Shown here piece by piece: positions 11,525-23,030 of a DNA stretch of 64,000 bases (its first letter is position 1; each line of letters begins with the position of its first letter). This DNA comes from Dipylidium caninum (taxonomy: Eukaryota > Platyhelminthes > Cestoda > Cyclophyllidea > Dipylidiidae): the NCBI GenBank assembly GCA_017562135.1, contig QEYB01000229.1:496001-560000 (forward strand). The letters are read 5' to 3'. The notes under the pieces are model-generated. The model was given only the letters and a program-made list of their open reading frames with translations, was not told the origin of the DNA and did no database searches. A program made the translations under genes and the position numbers.

Positions 11525-11998
11525 TCAAGTCCCCCTTCTCACCGCAGTCTCCGATCTGCCTGTTGACGTCGTCGCTGAGGTGGACACCCTCGCCACCTCC
11601 TCCCATTTAACTGCCTTATGGGTGAAGGGAAAGAGTGCCAGTGGGAAAGGCGCGCACCACTTATTCCATCGGGGCTTCGGACTGTCGCGGATGACCCTCT
11701 GTCCCACGACCGGCCACCGTCTTCTCCTCCGCTGGGGTACCGAGCCAAGCAAAACAATTCCCCCGGGCTCCTTCCAGTGGAATCGAGCGCGGGGGGAAAT
11801 GAGCTGTCTCGACCACAGACTGTCGGTGCTCCCACAGCTCCCACAGCGTCTCTCACCGCTCTCTGATTCAGGTGGAATGGAAGCCACGCAGTGGTAAGCT
11901 TTGAGGCGAATAGTCGGGTTGTTGTGATTGACAAACTCTTCACTCCTCTTTTTCGTCAAAACTGCGTCCCAGTTGACGAAGCGTACGACCCGACGCAT
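11525..11998 (-). CDS. Hypothetical 157-aa open frame, doubtful
   Basis: The frame has a true ATG at 11998 (MRRVVRFVNWDAVL...) and runs to a TGA at 11525. It contains one CGSC and is rich in Arg, Ser and Trp, with no domain I know. No TATA box, splice context or paralogue in the window supports it, and GC-rich DNA gives frames of this length by chance. Listed only because, unlike most frames here, it starts with ATG and opens with a protein-like segment. Confidence 0.15.
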   Translation of the reverse strand: MRRVVRFVNWDAVLTKKRSEEFVNHNNPTIRLKAYHCVASIPPESESGERRCGSCGSTDSLWSRQLISPRARFHWKEPGGIVLLGSVPQRRRRRWPVVGQRVIRDSPKPRWNKWCAPFPLALFPFTHKAVKWEEVARVSTSATTSTGRSETAVRRGT

Positions 11999-13120
11999 GA
12001 GATTTTATGCTGGAAACTACGAAACGAACGTCCTCGTTCTCCTGCTGCGACTGAGAGAAATCCATGCTAATTTGCGCCCTGCGTCACTATTTACACATTT
12101 TAAGTGCATTCTTCTCACTTTATTTCGAAAATTTGACTAGCATTTGTTTCTCATTTTTCATTTACTTTATTTGTACGAGTGAAAAATGAATTATCGCGCG
12201 GCTCGACAAACTTCCAAAAAAAAAACATGAATGAGGCGCTCGGCAGTGGACCCACTGATTAATAAAAAGTTCTCGATTTTGGCTGCAGAAGAGTCGTTTT
12301 GACAACTTGAGTATCGTCAAGGGACCGGGAGGAAGAATTAAGGAGGACGAATGTGGAATCCGATCCACACAGAGACATAATTTTCGATACAAAAAAATAA
12401 TTAAAATGGTATGAAAAAACAGGGCTTCCTGTGCAAAGGGCGTACATGAAAGTGACAGATGTGGTGGGAAATTATTGTGACTAAAGATATTAAATATTGG
12501 GAAAAAGTTATTCATTTTGTTTCCCATTTGTCGCGCTCGCCTGTTTCATGGTTTCCAGAGCAGGGACGTGGCAAAAGAATGCTACGGTGAGACTTTTATC
12601 AATTCCAGCAAAAGCGGGAGAAAGCGGGCGAGGGACAGACCCGGCTGAATGGTGTGGAAGGACTAAGAAGAGTTGGCAAAAGCAAATGCGACTACACGGT
12701 GCCCTCTGGAGCTCTAACGACGCCGATCGCGTCGGATGGGGGCTCACTTCGTGGCGTCGCCGAGGTCTGGCGACTCACGGGGAGGCGAAAGGGACAGATT
12801 CGGCACTGAGAACAGCGCAGCGAGCGGCCGGAGGGAGGAGGGCGCGGGGCCGGGGGCAAGGCGGAGCAGGGCGGGACCGCGCGGGGCCGGGCGGGGGAAG
12901 GGAGAGCTGAGAACTCACCGTGCCATGTTCGGGTCTCGCCGGTTCACAGTCCTCTATACAACCGAAAAATGGGTGCTTTTGTGACAATTAAATCTACTTA
13001 TTGCAATTCTACTTTCTCGTCTAATTTAATTACCGGCGTGTGTGTTTGCGGCGAGTGTGGGTCTCTCTCTCTTTCTCCCTCCCTCCTGCCACCGTGCGAG
13101 CGCGTGTGTTCGCGTGTGTT

Positions 13121-13123
<3 letters not shown>

Positions 13124-13150
<27 letters not shown>
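13124..13150. repeat. (TG)n microsatellite
   Basis: About 13 uninterrupted TG units, preceded by imperfect CGTGTGTT repeats and a CT-rich stretch. Confidence 0.95.
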
Positions 13151-13154
<4 letters not shown>

Positions 13155-16100
13155 TGAAGGTGAGTGCAGCACGAACGACAGCAGCCTCGTACTGCTCTGC
13201 TTCTGAGCATACCGCTACGACGTCACGGCACTTGAGGCGACAAAAAGTGGGGGAGACAGTCATTCTCCTCGGGTCCCCGTCTCCCGTCACTCGAAGGCCA
13301 TGGCGGCGTGGACTGGAGGCGAGAAACATCGTGGCCTAGGCTTTCTCCCCCCCCCCCAACCAGACAATCCGCGGAGGGGGGGGGAAAGAGGCATCCAAAA
13401 TGAAGAATGTGTGTCCACGAGGGGAGCACAGGAGGCCTGGCAGTCCTCGACTCTCGTTTTGATTGACCAGGCAATTCGGTCAGTCGTGAAAACACCTGAA
13501 AGGGCGGGAGAGGCTTGATTTTGATGTTTCCATCGCTAAAGATGAGAATCTCGACGAAGGCGACACGGAGAACCGCCTTGGTGGGGGAGCTCTAATGTAG
13601 AAGAAACCGTTCGCAGTACCCCGTTAGCATCGCGGCTAAATCAGAGTTGCTAGGCTCCAAACGTCTCCCGAAGGTGCGCTTTGGCTCTGTTCACTTGCAG
13701 CGAGAGAAAATCGGCGATGTACAATTCTCTCTTCCGCTCAACTAGGCGCACCAAACACCTTCCACAGGTGGATGCTCCAGCTCAGTGCGAGGAACCAACT
13801 GTGACATCTCAGGGCACTGATTGTTGAGCACCCAGAGGTGGCATAAGCCACGTGCAGGGAGCTTTCCTCCGGAAGAAGACCCCGAAACCGGTAAGGAGTG
13901 CACCCGAGAGAGATGAGTGCGAAATGGGCAAGTCATCTGAGGGCAGGAAACGTCCAAGGTGTACTTAGCGCCTTTAGGACTGCGGAGACTTCAGAACACA
14001 CGACCCTGGCGCCATAACCGACTGGCTGCATGTTTAGGACACCAGTACCAACGAAAGGGACTCGGTAGAGAGACTGTAGAGCTAGTGGAAAACCCTATGG
14101 CTGCAACTAGTGACTTTCCCCACTGCGTCTGGTGTCACCTACTCTGTGTAAAATCACGAGGCTGAAGACTAATCGGCTCTAAAACCGGTCCACCAAGAGA
14201 CAGTTGAGATCCCGACAACATTTTGCAAGGGGTTACCGTGGATTAGGCAATTAGGGTGGAGATGAGGCGTCACCTACCGAATGTATTTGCTCCACTAGTC
14301 CCATGAAAAACTTTCAAAAACCGTCAATCTAATGGCTGTTAGTAGGCATAGAAGTCGAAGGCCGACTTGAGCACTCACACTTTTCAGAGTCAGGGATAAA
14401 TAAGCAAGTTCGAAGGCTTTTAAAACAAAAATAGTTTCTTTGAATGAAAAATACTACTTAAACAATTTAAGTAGCGTAAGACGAACGACGAGGAGTTGCA
14501 GTTCATTAAGCATTCTGCTGTCCTTTGCCGCGCTCGAGATATTCTTCAAACGGCCTATACCACGCTCTGCAAAGTCTAGGGGCTTTGAAAAGCGTGATGT
14601 TTTGTCCACAATTGCCTCAGTGAATCCTGCGACACGTTCCTCGTTTTAAGCCTCCGTGGGAGACCGGTCAACTGCCCGTCGAGATTGTGGTTTCACGGTT
14701 ATTTACCGCGCAGAAGGTCAATTTAATTCGTTTATTTCCTTCTACCATCATCAGTGAGTAAATTTACAATTGAGAATCAGAGAAAGGCGATAAATTCAGA
14801 GATTCATGCTCTAAGTTAACTAAAAATCACACACTTAGAAGGAAGAGTGCTCAGGTAATTCGAGACCAATGTAATACACACTCAGGGGCTACAAGAGTTT
14901 GGGTCTCGCTGTGTTACAAGGCCCCAAGACCGGCTGTGGAGCCTCCCAGATTCATATTCTTTTAACCGGCTTGGCCCCCTTCTACCAAGCGCACTCGACC
15001 ATCCAACGCCATACAACAGTCCTTACACACACCCAAATGAGTAGCAATCAGCGTTCCTATCTAAAAGGGCGGGTTGAATTTCATCGCGCCTATTCACATA
15101 TTACGTAGAGCAAAATAGATTGAAGTTATGTCCTTGGTCGCGCAAACATCGCAGTTTGAACTCCACTGGGAGCCTTCTGCAATGATACTGAGTTTCTCGA
15201 ATTTACGGGAATAAAATGATTTATTAGAAGTGATTGTGTTCAGCTTCAAATCCGCCTTGATGATCGCACTGCGGCAGGTACGCTGAGTTTGGCTAGTATC
15301 TGCTGCTTCCGCCGTCAGCCAAGCCATTGAGTGCACTGCGAATAGTATCACTGACCAGAATATACTGCAGCAGTGAGGGCATTATGGCAAACATTTTCAT
15401 AGTCATTCTTCTCCCCCAATTATCAACCACTGTAGTGCAAGGAAAGAACGCATGGTGCTTAACTGGTACCTCCATGACCCTTACTCCTCCAGCCCCACTA
15501 ATTAACATTTGCACTAACAAAAATTTCTTTTGCAAAGCATTCGATATACAACGAGTTTTGACGATATCCTGTGTGCTATGCACTTTTAGGTTAGCAAAGG
15601 AGACGATACTAAAAGGTGAATGTATAAGCTAGAAAGAACCGGCTCGCTTGAAGGTGAGCCGAAATGCCAACCCAAGATAGTTGTTTGTGTAAAAAAAGCC
15701 AATCATGAAAACGTCTTGCAAAAAAAAAATTCCTTGTAACTCTGCCCTTAATGACGTCATGTAGGTTATTAGTCGATATGAGCGCCAAAAGGGTGTTTCA
15801 TTAATTACCATCTTGAATCGGTCTTCGTCATTCTTATAGTTACCAGTCCCATTTAAATCTTCTACATTATCCAACATAGCTTAGCTACTCATTCAGCTCA
15901 CACATTGTCACGAGGCGCGAAATCCTTATGAACGTTGAATTATGAGAATTCTGAGATAATTGATCACTTGCAACGCTGTTTGACACCGTCTACTGTCACC
16001 GTGACACTCAACTAATCGACTGCGCATAAGTCACTCATTGGCACCGTGAATGAGTAGTATAAACAAAAATCTTTTACCCTACTTGGTAAGATGCATTACA

Positions 16101-18462
16101 GTAAAATAAAAAATAATAAATGACAAACGTATTTTATGGAATGTGTTATAGATACTCTTGATGTTGATCAAATAGTCGATGAAAAGAACTTTTTTATTAT
16201 TTCACTCAAAATCCCACCACTTCGGGTTGGCAAACAAGTATTCTCAGGATATCTCCAACGCTTAAAAGATTGACTTATAATTTGGCGAAATATGTGCAGA
16301 TAGCAGTAGACTTAGTTGACCCGGCCCCTATTGCTGTTATTAATTTTTGCCATTTATGACGTCTGTCATGTGCTGAACAAAATACATCCTCGATAGTTCA
16401 TTACCCATCACTATACAAATGTCACAGCAATACCTTGAGCTTGTTTCATTCCTCCATACTCGTTAATGTGAATGTGTTAGGATATTCAGGTCATGTCTTA
16501 TTAGTTTTAGTGTATTAGATGGGTTTACACGCCTTGTCAGTCATTCAGATGTTGTTAAGTTGGCGCGCCAATGGGAGCGGCCTTTTTGCTTTGAGATGCC
16601 TTTCAAGATAATTGACAACTGGCTCTGAAATGGAGGCTCGACGGTAACAATTAGAGTACCGTTTCAGCAACTTACATGAGATACGTGATGAAGTTTTCTT
16701 GAGTGCTATAAATAAATAATTCACTACTAACTAGTTACACTTAGACGTTGGAATGACAATAACTTTTTTGTTGACCAAATAAGCGGAAGCAGGAGTAGGG
16801 ATTGACAGATTTATTCAAAATGTAAGTGGACTACTTTTTCTTACCTTGGATATCGGATTTTTGGATAATTGAGGACTTAAAGTAGACGTGAGATAAACTA
16901 CTGAAACAACGTGTTGCCTGAGGCCTCCGCATTCATTGAGTGATCACATTAGGGCTATTACGTGACAGCCTTAAGAATATGAAAAGAAACTCAAACGTAA
17001 AGAGCAAAGAGAAGAAAATATGACTGGTAGTTTACCAATCATCTAATTGCATCCAGCTTCTTCACTCAGGTAGCACACTTCTGTTTTGCACTCCCTTTAG
17101 GTGTGTTCATGTCTCCATGTGAATACAACCTGTCATCCACCTATGACGCCACAAAGTAAAGGCGGGAACAGGAGTTCACTAAGTTAATTCCTGGAAAATG
17201 GCGGCAAATATGAACCGATTGTTTAATTCGTAGAATTCGCGGAAACTCAGGGCTCAAGCAGGGTCTGGGTTCGAAATTGCTCTTCATTTTAATCAACTTC
17301 GCAGCGAGGTGTTGCGGGAAAACCACTACCATTTATTGGAACGGTTTACAAAATCCCTCTTTCCCACCGCAGTAGGTCGAAAAGTGGTGTCCAGACAGTT
17401 CGTCTCGACAATTTTTGGTTACGAAATGGAATCTAAAGCTAGGAATTTGAGTGTTTCCATAATCAGACAAGAATGCTCTCTGTAACCTTTTTAAGCATCG
17501 TTCACATCGCCTACACTGCCCTCCTCCATTTCGCTTATCTTAGTAACCTGAGAGGATCAACGGAACAGTAGGCCTCTCGGGAGAACTTGTCACTCACGTG
17601 GGTGTGCAGGCCATTTGTGTTAGCGTGACCAATCTTCCGAAAGGAAGAAGAAGAAAAGGGAATTGAGGCAGACTCCAACGTGACTCAGTAATGCGGCTAT
17701 TTGAGCCCATCGAGCATGGCATGCCTTCTTATGTTAATTGAGTTCGCGAAATCATGGGTCATTTAGCGAGTGGAGGCTTCAGCCAATGAGAGAACGCCCA
17801 TGAAGCCGAATGGACACCGCGGACGTGCTGATTGGGTGACTAAAAAGCTCCGCTTTTAATAGAACCAATGAAATTTTAGTCATAGAGGAAAAAAATTCTG
17901 CTAAGAATTTTGGCTTTGGTTCCCGAATGATCTATTTATTGCCTGCTTGAAATGAGGATTTTAAAGGCGTCAGGGTGAACTAGACACACCGTGTCCTTAT
18001 TTTGGCAGACACTTCTCCTCAATCGGTGAATATTCGCGTAAGTGCGTAATAAGGCGAGACACGGAGACACGCTGGGGAGGGCCGTGACAGAGCGGTGAGT
18101 AAGGCGCCTTTTGAAGTCATTCACGTTGTCAGGCGTCACCTTTACTCACCATAGCAAGCACACGTAATACTTGTAGGAGTGCGTAGACACCAGAGCATAA
18201 CGCAATTATCTCTCGCCACGGATGCTGCCTCCCAGGACTGGCGACTGCAGGTCTGATCGATGCTGCGGCAGCGGTGTGGTGCGGTGCGGTGGACTCGCTG
18301 CCTCCTGGCGTGTGTCGGTGTGCGAGCGTGTGCCACCTCGACAGGTCGCCAGCGCCCCGGATCGCCTGACTGGGTGCTTGAGTGGATGAGTAAGCGAGTG
18401 GGTGCTGAACCATCACGCCTCTCTGCGAGCACCCTCAAGCCCCGTTGGTTCGCCATCCTGGC

Positions 18463-18468
18463 ATATAA
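18463..18468 (+). promoter_or_regulatory. Possible TATA box of the gene at 18551
   Basis: ATATAAG lies about 85 bp upstream of the predicted ATG at 18551. A TATAAG is also found 55 bp before the start of the paralogue at 42704, which supports a shared core promoter type with short 5' leaders. Confidence 0.4.
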
Positions 18469-18550
18469 GCCTGACTCTCACGCTCATCTTCACTTTACTT
18501 ACACCGACGCTTCAGTTGTCTCCGAAGCATTTCTCCACCTCCCAACTAAC

Positions 18551-19253
18551 ATGGCTACCGATCTATCCAAGGTCATGGTGGATTTGATGGTGATGAAGAA
18601 GTTAAAGAAGGAGACGGGCTACGAGGCAACGATGAAGAAGCTCTACGATAAGGTAAAGAAGGGTAAAGCAAAGAGCTTCACAGCGAATATTCAAACCGCC
18701 CAGACTACATTTACGCGGGGCGCGAAGGGCAAACCCAAAATCCCCGCCCTGGTAAATAACAAGGTGAAGGAAGTAAAGAAAGGTCCCCAAAAGGAGAAGA
18801 TCGTTGTAGTAGCAACACAGGGCGATGCAAAGAAGAAAGTATATGTTGTGGCCTTGCGTTTCGCCACGGAAGACGGTGCCAAGGCCTTCTATGAAACGAC
18901 TAAGGCGAAGGGTGTGAAACCATCCCAGCCCCCGTACGAGCCGGAGCCCTCGCAGGAATTGGCCACAACGGTTCCAACTCCACTGCAACGAAGTAGAGAC
19001 TCAGAGTCGAGGTCTCCCTCTCCGACGGCGACTTCAACGACGCGAGGAGTGACACCGGTGGCACAGACCATTACACGAGACGTGAGCATTTCGTCGTCAG
19101 AGTCGCGGGTAACAATTAACGACATGTCCGCACAACCGTCGAGGCCGATGACGATGACATCGCCAACTTCGATATCGCGCACCTCACCGGATCGCTCGGC
19201 AGCGCTAATGTCTAGAACATCATCGCCACCATCACGGCCGCCGGCGCGGTCGA

Positions 19254-19294
<41 letters not shown>

Positions 19295-20041
19295 ACTGCG
19301 GCACCCACTCACACGTCGCAAAGGACTGCTCGTGACCAGTCGACGGAATCGCGAACCACGTATGTCTCCACAGATCCGCTAGACCAGTTGGACTACAAAC
19401 GGCCCAGCCAGCTCGTCAACCAATCCAACTCCAGCTACACACCAATTGAGAACGACTACGACAAGCAACGTTCCCGTTCGGCGAAGGAGGTCGCCCAACC
19501 GGTGCGCATCATCCAACTGAGACCGGGCAAACTGCCCAGCAAGGGCGAGCCGGGATGCATGTACTACTACTCCTCGAAAGGCCGCAGCCTCAGCAGCAGC
19601 AGTAGTAGCAGTTCTTCGAGCAGCTCGTCCAGCGAGAGCATCGCCACCCGGTGGATGAGCAACCGCTCGGCTCAGCGCAGCTACAGTCGTGGTCGAACGT
19701 CCAACTACACCATACGCAACCGAGGAGAGTTCATTGAACTGAAACCGAGATCGTTCAGCCAGGGTCCGGGCACAAGAAGACGGGCCTCAAGCTCCAGCTC
19801 CTCCAGTTCCATGTCTCTTAGCTCCTCGTCCTCGGAGCAGGTTAATGTGAAGAAGTGGAGGATAAAAAGGAGGATCTCATCTTCCTCCTCCTCATCCTCG
19901 TCGTCATCGTCGTCGCGGTCGGCGTCTCGGCTTTCATCTTCCTCCTCCAGCTCCTCTTCTTCCCCCTCGCGGAAAGCTCGTTCCAACCAACGACGTCATT
20001 CCAATCGTGGCCAGACCTTTCGTTTAATTACTTCACGATAA
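18551..20041 (+). CDS. PH-like basic domain protein with long poly-Ser tail (DUF5734-like family), member C
   Basis: 496 aa, a single exon from the ATG at 18551 (AACATGG). The frame is open further upstream, but the family alignment and the TATA-like box at 18463 point to this start. Residues 1-125 are the family domain: a Lys-rich helix (MVMKKLKKETGYEATMKKLYDKV), strands (QTTFTRGAKG, NNKVKEVKKG, KIVVVATQGD, KVYVVALRFAT) and a closing helix (GAKAFYETTKAKG). The tail (about 130-496) is disordered and Ser/Thr/Arg-rich, with four long poly-Ser runs. It carries TTYVSTDPL, an LRPGK...YYYSSKGRS element and VNVKKWRIKRR directly before poly-Ser, all shared with the gene at 41379-42704. The C-terminus is basic (RKARSNQRRHSNRG). 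It is the only complete plus-strand member. A CT-rich 3' region and an AATAAA at 20646 follow. Function unknown. Confidence 0.85.
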
Positions 20042-20645
20042 ACAACCTTTTGACGGCTTTTTCACCAAGACTCACTCCTTCGCCCTCCCGCCTCCTCCTC
20101 TTCCTCCTCCTCCCCCTCCTCCGCCCCCACTACCGCCCGCTGTCACTCACCGCCTCCCCATTTCCCCTTCACTCTTTCATTCTCTTTCTCACTCGCTCTC
20201 TTTCTCCCCTTTTGTATTTGCCCAGACTTACATTACTGGCGCCACTTCGACATTAACATTTCTGCGGCTTAGGTTGAACTAAAAGACAACTCGTTCCTTT
20301 CTCTCTGCCCCCAGAGGTGGGAAAAGCGGGCATTTGGGGGGGGAGGGCACTGACGGGTTAGTAGAAGTGTTCTCCTGGCGAAAAGTCCGGTCAATTGGAG
20401 CAGAAGCAACCCGGACGGGGAGAGCAGGTGAATGTCGCAATTTCGTGGGTCAGAACGCCGCCTTGGTGAATGTCGGTCGACGCGGAGGCCGCGTTTCAGG
20501 GGTGGGAAGTGGCGTCCCGGAGTACCGGTGGCCCGCTACGCGCCCGCAGTTTGGACCAATGGTTTTCTGGACGAAAAGGGGAGAATAACGACAGACACAC
20601 TTGCTGTAAATCGTCACCATCGACTGGGAGGACTCTGAGAATGAG

Positions 20646-20651
20646 AATAAA
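20646..20651 (+). terminator. Possible polyadenylation signal AATAAA
   Basis: It lies about 605 bp past the stop of member C, the first AATAAA on that strand after the gene. The distance makes it tentative. Confidence 0.25.
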
Positions 20652-21325
20652 CACAGTGGCGAGTTGGGAAGGTCGCACAGGGAACGCCGGATGAGCACGA
20701 AAGGCGGTAAACAGGGCTTCACGAAAAGAGGCGGTTCACTCAAAACAGGCACACGTCATGTTGTGCGTTCTAGAATGTTCCCCACATGATTTTTTCCATC
20801 CTCGCCTTGATTGGGACGCGCAGGCAAATGACGTCGGTCCCACGGGTCCCCTCCGATCCGTCGCGCCGCCACCGCCTCCCCTCACGGCCGGCGACCCCGA
20901 AGGCGCCGAGCAGCGTTAGCCTGAGGCCCGCCCCATGGAAAAAAACCACGACCTGGCGGGGGCCCTGGTCTCCACAAGCGTGCCACATGCACGCTTTTCG
21001 GCTTCCCCGAGGTTGGCTCGCCTGACACGCCGTCGGGGCCATAGCAGCCGGCAGCGGCAGGCCGAGATCCCAGCTTCGAGTTATCCTACCCTCATGTCCA
21101 ACGCAGACATCTTTAGTCCATGTGTGCCACGCTTTCTAATGGCACTAGGGGAGAGGGTTGGTGGGGCGAGACCGCCACCACCACCGTCCTGCCGTGGAAA
21201 CCTTCGGCGTGGCCTATGCCTCTCCCCTTGAACTGCCAAGGTGTTAGGCGCAGTGCTGAGGATTCAGGAAAGAGGTTGTTGTGGGATCCTTCGACTCCTC
21301 ACTTTTTCTCTTTCAATCTCTCCCG

Positions 21326-21327
<2 letters not shown>

Positions 21328-21356
<29 letters not shown>
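21328..21356. repeat. (CA)n microsatellite
   Basis: Uninterrupted CA dinucleotides, about 14 units. Confidence 0.95.
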
Positions 21357-21359
<3 letters not shown>

Positions 21360-22997
21360 GCCAACTCTGTGGCGACGCCGTAGTCGCGCTCTGTGAACCG
21401 CCTCGCGAATGTGTCAGCGCAACACTGCCTATTACATGGAAATAATTAAATCACACCTCGTGGGTGCCTCCACACCAAACATCGGGTCTGTCAATATCAG
21501 CCATTTGGTGTGGGCTAACTGGATTTTGGCAATTACCGGGAGGCGCCGGGTCTGGCGTCGGGGACTTCGAGGCCTCCACCGCCACCGGGACCGAGCCGCC
21601 TCGGGCACCGGCGGCGGGGAGGCGCAACACGTCGCCTCGGCGCCACTTCGGTGCCCCCGAAAGGGGTCCGTTGCCTCGGCGATCGGCTTAACAAAACCGG
21701 CGAATGCATTTCCAACGAAACTTACACCTAAAAGCTTTTGCCGTGGGGGCCTTGGAGGACTCGATGAGGCTTAAGGCGAGTCAGTTGTGCTCCTTAGACC
21801 CTCGCCGCGCCCTCGGAGCACTCAGCCTGCCACCTCGTGGCAGCACGGGGCAGCGAGGGTCGCCTTGGCTGTCAGGGCGTAACTCTACGAGGCTGTGTGA
21901 TCAACGAAATAAGTTCTTTGCAGAGCAAAATTAATTAGCGTAGAGGCACGGACGTGGAACGACGCCTGAATGGGTGGATGGGTGGAGACGCACTAATCTT
22001 TACCGGTGAGGAGGAGAGCCTCGACCCGCCTTTTCCCGGCGGCTAAGGCGGGCGGCAGCGCTCACCCTCCACCTCGCCGTCATGGCGGCTGATCAACTCG
22101 GTGGCCCCTCAAGTCCGTGGGACCGAGGAGGTCGAGGCACGAGCAAGTCCCCCTTCGGTCCTCGAGTGTGAGAGTTTCTCACGCCTCTGTGTGCGCTCTC
22201 CTTCTCGGGGCAGCATGCAGAGGATGAGCAGCGACCCAAGGCAGGAGGAAAGGGTCGCCGGCGTCTGCCCTGTCAAATTACATGGGGACGCGTCGATCAC
22301 TCGCTTCAGCCGATCGCCGGGGCGAACTCGTGACTGCGACGGGGCCCTTCAAATGGTTTTACAAGCACACACACACACGCGCGTACACAGCCACACGTCT
22401 TGTTTTCGCGGTCCACACTAACGCCAAGGCTGTGTGTTCTCACAGCTCGAGGCTCGCAACGTTCTAATGCAATGACTGACTGAGGGAGGCGCCTCCAGAG
22501 AATGCGACTGCACATGAGCGCACGAGGGCGTGCTGTTGGCATGGCCACCGACTTAGGTCACTCCGGATCGGGTTGAGGGAATCGACAGAGAAGTGTCAAA
22601 ACTGTCAAAGTTCTCCCAACCCGATCACTCACCTGCCTGTCAAAGTTGTCAAAAGCCTTCTCCTGCGTAGGGCTTTGTGACTTCGTGCGGTTAGAGTGCC
22701 TCGAGGCGAGTGGAGTAAGACGAGCACGTTCTCGCCGCATTCTGCAACAGTTAACCTTTGCAGGCGAGAATCCGAGTGAGTGGAGAAAGAAGTGGCACCT
22801 TTTATTGCACCACAGCACTTGCAAAACCTCCAAAAGCACGAGAGACCCGCGGAGACGTGATCTTGACTGGGCGTCAAGGCACCAGGCTTCACCTCGCACC
22901 ATCTTCCACGTGCTCCACACGTCTCCGGTGCAGTCTCCTGCCAACATTTTTTCTCCCTTTGAAGGCGACCCTCGCCTAATTTCGTGTACGTGAGGCA

Positions 22998-23000
<3 letters not shown>

Positions 23001-23028
<28 letters not shown>
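23001..23028. repeat. (TG)n microsatellite
   Basis: Uninterrupted TG dinucleotides, 14 units. Confidence 0.95.

Positions 23029-23030
<2 letters not shown>

Larger units (their letters stand above)
10495..18550. other. 8-kb intergenic region, AT-rich from about 13.6 kb
   Basis: This separates the minus-strand exon at 9819-10494 from the plus-strand gene at 18551. It should contain the missing 5' exons of the former if they exist. It holds a (TG)n repeat at 13124-13150 and an ATG-started frame at 11525-11998 (-). Overlapping short frames at 15094-15583 (-) with hydrophobic starts and some Cys could be a decayed secreted-protein gene, but I cannot name it. From about 13.6 to 18.1 kb the DNA is clearly AT-richer and frames are short. 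Confidence 0.4.

Noticed and set aside
18260..18550. In-frame extension of member C upstream of 18551
   Set aside because: It contains the TATA-like box, and the paralogues start at the position equivalent to 18551.
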